Source of the DNA: Streptomyces sp. NBC_00425
GTDB lineage: Bacteria; Actinomycetota; Actinomycetes; Streptomycetales; Streptomycetaceae
Direction of reading: 5' to 3'
Assembly (NCBI RefSeq): GCF_036030735.1
Contig: NZ_CP107928.1
Span: 2,790,001 to 2,854,000, forward strand
Length of the DNA: 64,000 bases
Below, piece by piece: positions 28,757 to 39,217 of the stretch. The notes under the pieces were generated by a model that saw nothing but the letters and a program-made list of their open reading frames with translations, was not told the DNA's origin and did not search any database. Within the stretch, counting starts at the first letter, position 1; every line of letters begins with the position of its first letter. The position numbers and the translations under genes were made by a program.

Positions 28757-28808
28757 GCTCGGGCCTCCCGGGGCGTTCTCGAAACACTCGGATCTCAACG
28801 CGGGATCT

Positions 28809-28819
28809 CGAAACTTTCG
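28809..28819. promoter_or_regulatory. CGAAA-C-TTTCG operator of xylan type
   Basis: CGAAACTTTCG is an 11-bp inverted repeat with a one-base centre. Sites of the form CGAA-N-TTCG are bound by the LacI-family repressor BxlR and occur in Streptomyces xylanase promoters. It lies 53 bp before the first permease gene of the locus. Confidence 0.6.
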
Positions 28820-28859
28820 TGCCCTTACCGGTAACTCTGCGGAAACGTACGGGGTCCCG

Positions 28860-28871
28860 GAAAGCGCTGTC
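28860..28871. promoter_or_regulatory. Second LacI-type site in the divergent promoter
   Basis: GAAAGCGCTGTC differs from the perfect palindrome GAAAGCGCTTTC at one base. It lies about 51 bp (five helical turns) from the CGAAACTTTCG site, between the transporter operon and the esterase gene. Confidence 0.4.
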
Positions 28872-29035
28872 AATGGGTGCTGCACAGCGGACTGGTGGGA
28901 CCTCCTGCGGCGTTGAATCCCCTGCGGGCCGGGGTAGATCCTGTGCGTGTGCAGTGCAGCGAGTGCTACCGTTCTTCGCAAATTTCTGGATGACCAGCGC
29001 AACAATCGTCGGACCACCCCGCGTGAGGAGCCCTC

Positions 29036-30028
29036 GTGCCCGCGTTCGACCTGCCGTTACAGGATCTGGAGCGCCATCGCCCCGAACCCGACGAGCCCGC
29101 CGACTTCGACGTCCACTGGGCTGCGGCCCTGAAGGACGCGGCGCAGCGGGACCCGCTGGTGTCGGTACGACCTGTCGAAACCGGTCTCCGACTGACGCGG
29201 ACCTGGGACGTGACGTTCCGGGGCTACGCGGGCGATCCGATCCGGGCCTGGTTCAGCCTCCCGGCCGGTGCGCGGAAACCGTTGCCCGCAGTCGTCGAGT
29301 ACGTCGGCTACGGACGCGGACGCGGTCTCCCTCATGAGCGGCTGACCTGGGTGAACGCGGGCTACGCACATCTGTTGATGGACAACCGCGGCCAGGGCGA
29401 CCAGTACGGCAACGGGGGTGACACCCCCGACCCGCACACCGTCGTGTCCGGCGGCCCCGGGCCGGTCGTCCGCGGCCTCCTCTCCCCGCCGGACTACTAC
29501 TACCGACGCCTGATCACGGACGCGGTGCGCGCAGTGACGGCAGTACGGTCACTGCCCGGCGTCGACCCGGTGCGCACGGCCGCCGTCGGAAACAGTCAGG
29601 GCGGCGGACTGGCCCTTGCGGTCGCGGGCCTGGTCCACGATCTGACGGCCGTCCTCGTCACGGCGCCGTTCCTGTGCGGGATGCGGCGGTCGCTGGAGCT
29701 CACGGACGCGGGGCCGTACGGCGAGATCGCCGCCTACCTCTCCGTCCGTCGGGGGTGTGAGGAGACCGCTTACCGAACGCTTTCGTACGTGGACGGCGTG
29801 TCCTTCGCCCGCCGCGCACAGGCCCCCGCCCATTTCGGTACGGGCCTGCGCGACACGGTCTGTCCGCCGAGCGGGGTGTACGCGGCGTTCAACCGGTACG
29901 GCGAACTGAGCAGCGGCGGGCATTCCTGCAAGGAGATCCACGCCTATCCGTTCAACGGTCACGAAGGAGGTGAGGCCGAGCAGGTACGACGACAACTCAG
30001 TTGGCTGGATTCCCAGTTGGCCCACTGA
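29036..30028 (+). CDS. CE7 acetylxylan esterase / cephalosporin-C deacetylase
   Basis: 330 residues, cytoplasmic alpha/beta hydrolase of the AXE1 family. The catalytic triad is visible as Ser187 (GNSQGG), Asp273 (GLRDTVCPP) and His309 (FNGHEGG), with the family motif DNRGQG at 116-121. It would deacetylate imported xylo-oligosaccharides. The GTG at 29036 has GAGGAG five bases upstream. Codon 8 is TTA (29057-29059), so translation should need the bldA leucyl-tRNA. It is divergent from the transporter operon and shares its control region. Confidence 0.9.
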   Translation: MPAFDLPLQDLERHRPEPDEPADFDVHWAAALKDAAQRDPLVSVRPVETGLRLTRTWDVTFRGYAGDPIRAWFSLPAGARKPLPAVVEYVGYGRGRGLPHERLTWVNAGYAHLLMDNRGQGDQYGNGGDTPDPHTVVSGGPGPVVRGLLSPPDYYYRRLITDAVRAVTAVRSLPGVDPVRTAAVGNSQGGGLALAVAGLVHDLTAVLVTAPFLCGMRRSLELTDAGPYGEIAAYLSVRRGCEETAYRTLSYVDGVSFARRAQAPAHFGTGLRDTVCPPSGVYAAFNRYGELSSGGHSCKEIHAYPFNGHEGGEAEQVRRQLSWLDSQLAH

Positions 30029-30668
30029 TCGCCGTCCGGTCGCGGTGCCCGGCCGGAGCAGGTCCAGCGGCTCGCTGACCGGACGGGCGAGCTCGATCCG
30101 TCGACGCCGCTGCTGCTGCCGCCGGCCGTATGGCGGCTCGGATACCCGTTTGTCATGTCGGCGCGCATCGAACAGCTCCGGAGACAGCAGCCGGTCGGTC
30201 TGTGCGCCACGGCCGGCCGGGCGGCCGTGGCCGGATGCGTGGCCGGATGCGCAAGCACTGTGAACCCCGGTGGCCCCTGGGGGCTCCTCCCGTCGGAGGT
30301 GCCCGGCCATTTGAGGCACGCTCACCGTGCCGGTGCCGGTGCCCGCGCGCGTGCCGTCTGCGGACCAGCTCGCCGACCGGAAGCGCAGCAAGGTGCTCGT
30401 GCCCACCGGCCATTGGGCCCGGTGCAGGACAGCCGCTCCGCGGAGCCGATTCGGAACCCCGGACCGACCCGCCCGACCCGCCCGACCCGCCCGACACATC
30501 TGGCCCGTCTGGCCCGTCACGGCCACCTCGGCGAGCAGCGCGGGGCCCGTGGGCAGTCCCGCCCCACGATGTCGGAGCCGGTGGGCGCGGCTCACCGCCC
30601 ACCGGCTCCGCTCGGAGCAGTCCGCTCGGAGCAGTCCGCTCAGAGCAGTCCGCTCAGAACTGTTCTCG
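30029..30668. other. 640 bp without a recognisable gene, repeat-rich
   Basis: The open frames here lack ribosome sites and known domains and overlap each other. The stretch contains a degenerate 9-bp repeat (CGACCCGCC, about 30465-30495), two TCTGGCCCG words, and the 14-bp array at 30607-30662. It separates the convergent esterase and monooxygenase genes. Confidence 0.6.
30607..30662. repeat. Four 14-bp tandem repeats
   Basis: Unit TCCGCTCGGAGCAG twice, then TCCGCTCAGAGCAG, then the diverged TCCGCTCAGAACTG, ending six bases before the stop codon of the monooxygenase gene. Confidence 0.85.
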
Positions 30669-31757
30669 TCAACCGACTCTGCAGGGAAGGCTCGTAGCGC
30701 TGTCACCTCCCGCGCCTGAGGCCACGTATCCGAACGTCGCGCTCTGGCCCGGATTCAACGAACCGTTCCAGTCGGCGTTGTGGACCATCACCGCCTGACC
30801 GTTGTAGGTCGCGTTGCCGCTCCAGAGGCTGACCACCGACTGACCGCCGGGCAGCGTCCAGTCGACCATCCAGCCGAGCATCGGGACGTCACCCGAGTTG
30901 GTGACGGTCACCTCCGACTGGTAACCGCCGTTCCAGCTGTTGGTGGTTCTGCGGGACGCCGTGCAGGTGCCGGGAACCGGCTCGCTGGGGTTGCCCGGTT
31001 CGTGGATTCCGGTCACTTCACCGTTCCCGCCGTCGAAGACGACGTCGGAGCAGGAGTAGAAGGTCTCGGCGCTGTCGGAACGCTGCCAGACCATGTAGAT
31101 GATGTGGCGGCCGGACTTGTTGGCCGGGAGCTTACCGGTCCAGGAATAGTTGGCCTCGACCGTGCCGGGGCTTCCGTGGAGAGGCGGGTGGTCGACGGAG
31201 AGGAAGGGCCGGTCCTCGATGTCGTTCCAGCCGAGCGTCCGGGTCGGGTCGAAGCCGTCCTTGGTGACGTAGACGTAGAACCAACCCGGGTGCGCCGCCC
31301 AGGCGTTGTAGGAGAAGTCGACGGTCGCACCCGACGTGAGGTGAGTGAGCGGCCAGTCGTTCCGGGCGGCGTTGAACCCGGTGAAGTTGGGGTTGCCGCC
31401 GCTGCACAACTGACCGTCCGGTACGAAGCCGCGGGTGCGGCCCGCCCCGTCGGAACGCAGCACGGAGAACCAGTTGTAGAACGGTGTGGTGCCGCTTACC
31501 TGTTGCGCGTTCTTACAGGCCGGATTGATGGGCTTGATCTCACCGGTGTCGGTCAGCGCGTCCTGCCAGCACAGGAAAGTGCGGCTGGCGGGTTTCATGG
31601 GGGTTCCGTGGGCCTGGGCCTCACCGCCGGCGGTCACGATCAGACCGAGTGCGGGAACCGTGGCCAACAGGGCCAGGAGGACGAGGAGGAGGGCTCGGGT
31701 GCGTAGGCGCGACCTCGCACCCGACCTCGAGATTGGCGTGATCATGACAGTTTTCAT
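30669..31757 (-). CDS. AA10 lytic polysaccharide monooxygenase with CBM2
   Basis: 362 residues. A long signal peptide ends AQA|H, exposing His50 as the first residue of the copper histidine brace; His156 in NAWAAHPGWF is the second. The AA10 domain (50-245) contains CSDVVFDGGNGEVTG, close to cellulose-active C1-oxidising Streptomyces enzymes such as CelS2. After a short linker a CBM2 (about 265-359) with paired cysteines and surface Trp275, Trp312 and Trp330 binds cellulose. Start taken as the ATG at 31757; an ATG at 31745 is possible, and neither has a strong ribosome site. A perfect CebR box lies about 200 bp upstream. Confidence 0.9.
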   Translation of the reverse strand: MKTVMITPISRSGARSRLRTRALLLVLLALLATVPALGLIVTAGGEAQAHGTPMKPASRTFLCWQDALTDTGEIKPINPACKNAQQVSGTTPFYNWFSVLRSDGAGRTRGFVPDGQLCSGGNPNFTGFNAARNDWPLTHLTSGATVDFSYNAWAAHPGWFYVYVTKDGFDPTRTLGWNDIEDRPFLSVDHPPLHGSPGTVEANYSWTGKLPANKSGRHIIYMVWQRSDSAETFYSCSDVVFDGGNGEVTGIHEPGNPSEPVPGTCTASRRTTNSWNGGYQSEVTVTNSGDVPMLGWMVDWTLPGGQSVVSLWSGNATYNGQAVMVHNADWNGSLNPGQSATFGYVASGAGGDSATSLPCRVG

Positions 31758-31953
31758 GCTCAATGAGTCCGCCTTCCGTGTACGGACCGTGCATGCAGGC
31801 GTGCACTGCGGATGCGGGGACGGGTAACGCGGTTCGACAGGGGTTCCAGGACGTTGCGGGTCGGATGTAGCGCCGTCCTGGCATGTCGGCTCGGCGAAGC
31901 GGGAGCGTCCCGGCCCGGTCCGGCGGGTTCCGGTCCGCCGGACGCGAACGGTG

Positions 31954-31967
31954 TGGGAGCGCTCCCA
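31954..31967. promoter_or_regulatory. CebR operator (TGGGAGCGCTCCCA)
   Basis: The sequence is identical to the 14-bp palindrome bound by CebR, the cellobiose-responsive LacI-family repressor of Streptomyces; one more base pair on each side keeps the symmetry. It lies 197 bp upstream of the monooxygenase start, implying a long leader or a promoter close to the site. The 527 bp around it (31758-32284) contain no gene. Confidence 0.8.
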
Positions 31968-32108
31968 CTTCACCTGTGGCGGAAGGTAGCGCTGCGCGGC
32001 CCACTTGTAAACGGTGAGCACAGCCTTTCGCGCATACGCAGAGAACTTTCAGTGAATTGAGCCGGCGCGTGTCCGAGAAGTCGGTGATCCGACTCGCGGT
32101 CCAAAGGC

Positions 32109-32137
32109 AGGCCGGCCCTTTGCTGTAGGGCCGGCCT
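32109..32137. terminator. Hairpin between CMD/ECF chimera and monooxygenase promoter
   Basis: Perfect 11-bp arms AGGCCGGCCCT and AGGGCCGGCCT with a 7-nt loop. Probably a second terminator insulating the monooxygenase promoter. Confidence 0.65.
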
Positions 32138-32240
32138 GGCCTGCGGAGCCCGCTGCCGGTGGCTGCCGTTCGAAGCCCTCCCCCGCCGGGCGCGGGAAGG
32201 AAGCGGCACGCGTGGTTCCTCGTCCGACGGTCCCCCTTCG

Positions 32241-32277
32241 CCGGGTGCTCCGGCTGTGCCGTTCCCGGAGCACCCGG
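32241..32277 (-). terminator. Terminator after the chimeric gene
   Basis: Perfect 13-bp arms CCGGGTGCTCCGG and CCGGAGCACCCGG, 11-nt loop, beginning 7 bp past the stop codon of the gene ending at 32285. Confidence 0.75.
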
Positions 32278-32284
32278 GCTGCAG

Positions 32285-32737
32285 CTACCTCATGAGATCG
32301 ACCGGTTCGTCGAGTCGCGTCAGCTTGTGCGGGTTGGACGTCGCGTAGATGCGGGTGACGCGACCGTCCTCGATCACGAGGCTGACCGTGGCCTCCGCGG
32401 CGTCGGACGCGATCCTGATCGCGGGGGCCGCGTTGAGACATACCGTCACCTGGCTCGCCTTGGCCAGATCCAGGTTCTCGTTCTGCGCCTGGAAGTAGCC
32501 GACGTCCGGGCACCAGCTGCAGCCGACCTGCGATGCGACAGCCATGTGCGCGAACGATTTCAGGCCGGGTTCGACCGCCTTCCACGCCCCGACCTTGAGC
32601 CCGAGCTCCAGGTTGTCCTGGGCCACCCGGGGGCTGTGCCACAGCACCTCGACGTTCTCGGGCACGGCCCCCAGCTGCTCGATCATGTTCTCCTCGAGCT
32701 CGGCGGGAAGCTCGGCCTTCGGCAGGCGCAGTGTCAT
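32285..32737 (-). CDS. Chimera: carboxymuconolactone decarboxylase N-part fused to ECF41 sigma C-terminus
   Basis: 150 residues. The first ~95 (MTLRLPKAELP to NLDLAKASQV) match the AhpD/carboxymuconolactone-decarboxylase start, including the CxxC motif CSWCPDVGYF. The last ~55 (VCLNAAPAIRI, EATVSLVIEDGRVTRIYA, NPHKLTRLDEP) match instead the end of the SnoaL-like domain of ECF41 sigma factors. ECF41 and such decarboxylase genes are normally neighbours, so an in-frame deletion between them explains the fusion. The ATG at 32737 has a good GGGAGAGG site. The decarboxylase C-terminal half and all sigma DNA-binding regions are missing, so neither parent function is expected to be intact. Confidence 0.7.
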   Translation of the reverse strand: MTLRLPKAELPAELEENMIEQLGAVPENVEVLWHSPRVAQDNLELGLKVGAWKAVEPGLKSFAHMAVASQVGCSWCPDVGYFQAQNENLDLAKASQVTVCLNAAPAIRIASDAAEATVSLVIEDGRVTRIYATSNPHKLTRLDEPVDLMR

Positions 32738-32960
32738 GATGCCTCTCCCTGTTCGGGTCCTTGTAGCGAGTTCCGGCATGAAGACACCGCCCGGCCCACG
32801 CGCGTGACACCGGTCGCCGCACCGGCGGATCCCACGACCGTCCGCGTGGCGCTGCCTCGTCACGGGACCCGTCGGCCGGCCCGTCGGCGCGACGGGCACT
32901 GAAGACGCCGTTTGCCGCAACAAGCAGTCGGTGCTGATGCCGGACCGACGAGTACGGCGA
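32738..32960. other. Spacer upstream of the chimeric gene
   Basis: About 220 bp with no gene; presumably holds the promoter of the chimeric gene. Nothing else recognised. Confidence 0.5.
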
Positions 32961-32994
32961 AGGGCCGCACCCCCGTCACCGGGGATGCGGCCCT
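32961..32994 (-). terminator. Terminator downstream of acnA
   Basis: Arms AGGGCCGCA and TGCGGCCCT (9 bp, perfect) enclose an inner CCCC/GGGG pairing. It lies about 190 bp past the aconitase stop, beyond the repeat array. Confidence 0.75.
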
Positions 32995-33032
32995 CGAGCA
33001 GCACTTGGCACGCGTTCCATCGGCTGTTTCCG

Positions 33033-36002
<2,970 letters not shown>

Positions 36003-36032
36003 GGCGTGGCGGCTGCGGTGCGCCTCGGCAGA

Positions 36033-36050
36033 TATCTCGATGTCGAGATA
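36033..36050. promoter_or_regulatory. TATCTCGA-TG-TCGAGATA palindrome
   Basis: Perfect 8-bp arms. It shares the arrangement ATCTC-N6-GAGATAAC with the element directly before murA2 at 36815, about 780 bp away, suggesting one regulator for both. It lies about 130 bp upstream of acnA. Confidence 0.55.
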
Positions 36051-36577
36051 ACTCTAGTACATGGGCGCGGAATGGTCATGCCCGGGCTCGCCACCCCCGC
36101 CGGAGAGGGCGGCATTCCGCGCTCCACCCGCCACGCCGACCGCTCCCTCCGCGGGGGCACGAGTCTGCCGCCGGTGACGCGCGAGCCGCCCGTGATCTCC
36201 GCCACGCACCGGGCGCACGCCGGGCGGGAGGCCGGAAGCAGCCGCACGGACTCCTCTTCGGCGGCGGTCACCGGGCGACCACCGGCGATCACCGACGAAC
36301 CCCGCCTCGCCACGAACAGGCCCTCGGTCGACCACGGACGCCTGACGCGACCAGCCCCTGCACAGCGCCCGCCGGGGGCGACGGAGGCCTCCGGGAGCAT
36401 CTCGAGTGCGCAGCAGGCGCGTTGGGCAGGCAGGTTGGGCGGGCGGGTTCGGCGGGCGGCGCGTTGGGCAAGGGCGTCGAGCGAGCCTACGGGCGCGACG
36501 CCCGGCCTCCCCGGTCATGGGTCCGCCGAGCCGGGGTAGACGTCGCCCAACGGACGCTTCGCGACGAAGGAGGCTCG

Positions 36578-36778
36578 ATGCCCCTCACTTTCCGCAAGAG
36601 TTTCCGCATCCTCCCCGGGGTGCGACTGAACATCAACCGGCACTCCTGGTCGATCACCACCGGCGGCGGTCGGCACGGACCGCGCCAGACGCACAGCAGC
36701 ACCGGACGCCGTACGACATCGATGGATTTGCCCGGACCTTTCGGATGGCGCCGTACGCGTCGCGCCAAGCGGCATTGA
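36578..36778 (+). CDS. DUF4236 small basic protein
   Basis: 66 residues. FRKSFRILPGVRLNINRHSWSITTGG is the DUF4236 pattern (FRKSxKIxPGVRxN...), and the C-terminus GRRTTSMDLPGPFGWRR fits its end. It is strongly basic. Function unknown. The ATG at 36578 has GAAGGAGG four bases upstream, which makes this small gene credible. It precedes murA2 by 64 bp on the same strand, but murA2 has its own operator-like element in between. Confidence 0.75.
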   Translation: MPLTFRKSFRILPGVRLNINRHSWSITTGGGRHGPRQTHSSTGRRTTSMDLPGPFGWRRTRRAKRH

Positions 36779-36814
36779 CGGCACGTCACCCGAACGGCCC
36801 CCTCAAGAGGCACC

Positions 36815-36830
36815 ATCTCATATGTGAGAT
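36815..36830. promoter_or_regulatory. Operator candidate directly before murA2
   Basis: ATCTCA-TATG-TGAGAT ends 12 bp before the murA2 ATG, where it would overlap the promoter or leader. The same ATCTC-N6-GAGATAAC layout occurs at 36034. MurA2 itself has an XRE DNA-binding domain and could bind here. Confidence 0.55.
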
Positions 36831-36842
36831 AACCTCAGCCTC

Positions 36843-38372
36843 ATGGCAGACGACTACCTCGTACGCATCGGCAAGCTCATCCGTGACGCCCGGCAACACC
36901 GTGGCTGGACACAGGCACAGCTGGCCGAGGCGCTCGCAACCAGCCAGAGTGCCGTCAACCGCATCGAGCGGGGCAACCAGAACATCAGCCTTGAGATGAT
37001 CGCTCGAATCGGTGAAGCCCTGGACAGTGAGATCGTCTCTCTGGGATACGCGGGGCCGATGCATCTGCGGGTCGTGGGCGGCCGGCGGCTGTCCGGTGCG
37101 ATCGACGTGAAGACCAGCAAGAACGCGTGCGTGGCCCTGCTGTGCGCCTCGCTGCTCAACCAGGGGCGCACGGTGCTGCGTCGGGTCGCCCGCATCGAGG
37201 AGGTCTACCGGCTGCTCGAGGTCCTCAGCTCCATCGGCGTACGGACGCGCTGGATCAACGGCGGCGTCGACCTCGAGATCGTGCCGCCGGCCGAGCTGGA
37301 CATGGCGGCGATCGACGCCGAGGCCGCCGTGCGCACGCGCTCCATCATCATGTTCCTCGGTCCGCTGCTGCACCGCATGACCCATTTCAAGCTGCCCTAC
37401 GCGGGCGGCTGCGACCTCGGCACCCGGACCATCGAGCCGCACATGATCGCCCTGCGCCGGTTCGGTCTGGACGTCGCGGCGACGGAAGGGCAGTACCACG
37501 CCGTCGTCGACCGCGCCGTCCGCCCGGACCGGCCGATCGTGCTGACCGAGCGCGGGGACACGGTCACCGAGAACGCGTTGCTGGCGGCAGCGCGGTACGA
37601 CGGGGTAACCGTCATCCGTAACGCTTCCTCGAATTACATGGTCCAGGACCTGTGTTTCTTCCTGGAGGCCCTCGGCGTCCGGGTCGAGGGCATCGGCAGC
37701 ACGACGCTCACCGTGCACGGCGTGCCGAACATCGACGTGGACGTGGACTACTCCCCCTCCGAGGACCCGGTCGAGGCGATGAGTCTGCTGGCCGCCGCCG
37801 TCGTCACGGAGTCGGAGCTGACGGTGCGGCGGGTGCCCATCGAGTTCCTGGAGATCGAACTGGCGGTCCTGGAGGAGATGGGCCTCGATCACGACCGCAC
37901 GCCGGAGTACCCGGCCGACAACGGCCGCACCCGGCTGGTGGACCTCACGGTACGGCCCTCCAAGCTGGAGGCGCCGATCGACAAGATCCACCCGATGCCG
38001 TTCCCCGGCCTGAACATCGACAACGTCCCGTTCTTCGCGGCCATCGCGGCCGTCGCCCAGGGCAAGACCCTCATCCACGACTGGGTGTACGACAACCGCG
38101 CCATCTACCTGACGGACCTCAACCGGCTCGGTGGGCGTCTGCAACTCCTCGACCCGCACCGGGTGTTGGTGGAGGGCCCGACGCGCTGGCGCGCCGCCGA
38201 GATGATGTGCCCGCCCGCCCTGCGCCCCGCGGTGGTCGTCCTGCTGGCGATGATGGCGGCGGAGGGCACGTCCGTGCTGCGCAACGTGTACGTCATCAAC
38301 CGCGGTTACGAGGATCTGGCCGAGCGGCTGAACTCGATCGGCGCGCAGATCGAGATCTTCCGGGACATCTGA
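36843..38372 (+). CDS. murA2: XRE domain fused to MurA-type enolpyruvyl transferase
   Basis: 509 residues. The N-terminal XRE helix-turn-helix (about 8-62: IRDARQHRGWTQAQLAEAL, SQSAVNRIERG) is followed by a complete EPSP-synthase/MurA fold. MurA residues seen: Lys-Asn in KTSKNACVALL (about 90-100) and the catalytic Cys190 in AGGCDLGTRTIEPH. MurA transfers enolpyruvate to UDP-GlcNAc, the first committed step of peptidoglycan synthesis. Bacterial MurA is normally about 420 residues, so the XRE part is an added regulatory module. This matches the second murA (SCO5998) next to aconitase. Substrate of this paralogue is inferred, not shown. No ribosome site is obvious, and the leader is very short. 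Confidence 0.85.
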   Translation: MADDYLVRIGKLIRDARQHRGWTQAQLAEALATSQSAVNRIERGNQNISLEMIARIGEALDSEIVSLGYAGPMHLRVVGGRRLSGAIDVKTSKNACVALLCASLLNQGRTVLRRVARIEEVYRLLEVLSSIGVRTRWINGGVDLEIVPPAELDMAAIDAEAAVRTRSIIMFLGPLLHRMTHFKLPYAGGCDLGTRTIEPHMIALRRFGLDVAATEGQYHAVVDRAVRPDRPIVLTERGDTVTENALLAAARYDGVTVIRNASSNYMVQDLCFFLEALGVRVEGIGSTTLTVHGVPNIDVDVDYSPSEDPVEAMSLLAAAVVTESELTVRRVPIEFLEIELAVLEEMGLDHDRTPEYPADNGRTRLVDLTVRPSKLEAPIDKIHPMPFPGLNIDNVPFFAAIAAVAQGKTLIHDWVYDNRAIYLTDLNRLGGRLQLLDPHRVLVEGPTRWRAAEMMCPPALRPAVVVLLAMMAAEGTSVLRNVYVINRGYEDLAERLNSIGAQIEIFRDI

Positions 38373-38385
38373 GGGTCGCGAGGAA

Positions 38386-38446
38386 AAGCACCGCCGCACC
38401 CCTGCTGAGCTGCATGAACGCGGGGCAGGAAGGGAGGTGGCGGTGC
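38386..38446. repeat. Inverted repeat at the island border
   Basis: Perfect 8-bp outer arms GCACCGCC and GGCGGTGC, with partial inner pairing, lie 14 bp past murA2 and end two bases before the left 20-bp direct repeat. It may be the murA2 terminator or part of the border. Confidence 0.5.
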
Positions 38447-38448
38447 CT

Positions 38449-38468
38449 CTGGGACTTTTCTGGGACTT
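38449..38468 (+). repeat. Left 20-bp direct repeat
   Basis: CTGGGACTTTTCTGGGACTT, itself two TGGGACTT words 11 bp apart. Identical to the copy at 42910. Confidence 0.8.
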
Positions 38469-38764
38469 TTGGCCGGGCCCGAAAGGCTTCCGGTCGCCGC
38501 GTACTCGACATAATGCGTCATCGGAGGGGTGCCGGCCTGAGCGAGTCACGGAAAAGGCCGGTCAAGGACCTGTTTCTCGGCTCGCTGCCCCGCGTGCGGG
38601 CGCCCAGCGCGTCAAATGAGCGGTCATGCCGACAGTCCGCGCCTCCCACTCAGGGCAGAACACGCTCCACAACCAGCTCACCCAGCACGGGTCCGCGCTG
38701 CTCACTCCAGACGCCAGCTCGCACATCATGGCCCGCACGACTTTCCGGCCGCCACAATGGAGTC

Positions 38765-39156
38765 ATGTCCTCCAGCCCACAGCACCATGCCCCCGCGCCG
38801 ATGGACCTCTCTGACGCGGACGCCGAGGACCTCGCGTTGTACCGGGAGAAATTCCGGCGGCGTCTGCCGGAGTCACTGGACGAGTTGCACGGCCCGACCC
38901 AGGGGTCGTGGATCTGCCGCTGCACATGGCCTGGTCTGGGATGACGTCGTACGACTTGGGCAAGCCGCGCCAGCGGACGGGGCTGTACCGCACTGTTCTG
39001 CACGAGGGCCTGCGGGACGACCTGCCCCGCTGCCTCAACCAGGATCTACTCTTCCAACTGTGGCCGGTGCTGCGCATACTCGTAGGCCGCACCGTGCGCG
39101 CCGTATGGGAAGACGCCTTCCCCCAGCTCGCCTCCCGCACCCGGGCAGCCGCGTGA
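38765..39156 (+). pseudogene. Frameshifted antitoxin-like (AbiEi-associated) protein
   Basis: Two overlapping frames join into one 130-residue protein: MSSSPQHHAPAPMDLSDADA to DELHGPTQG, then VVDLPLHMAWSGMTSYDLG to the stop after FPQLASRTRAAA. Loss of one base near 38911 separates them, and the total length is one base short of a whole number of codons. As I recall, intact Streptomyces homologues sit directly upstream of AbiEii-type nucleotidyltransferase toxins; no such toxin gene follows here. The ATG at 38765 has GGAG close by. Confidence 0.65.
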
Positions 39157-39217
39157 CGGACATGCCGGAGCTGCACACGCGCCGGCGGTGCGGAGTCCCG
39201 CCCTGCGGTCCGCCCCG

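Noticed and set aside
30155..30697. 180-residue forward frame after the esterase
   Set aside because: No ribosome site, repeat-driven composition, overlaps the monooxygenase end, no domain.
31757..32021. Longer monooxygenase start at 32021
   Set aside because: It would add about 88 charged residues before the signal peptide and run through the CebR box.
36061..36177. Leaderless 38-residue frame after the 36034 palindrome
   Set aside because: Pro/Ala/Arg-rich with no homology or ribosome site; only its spacing from the palindrome imitates murA2.
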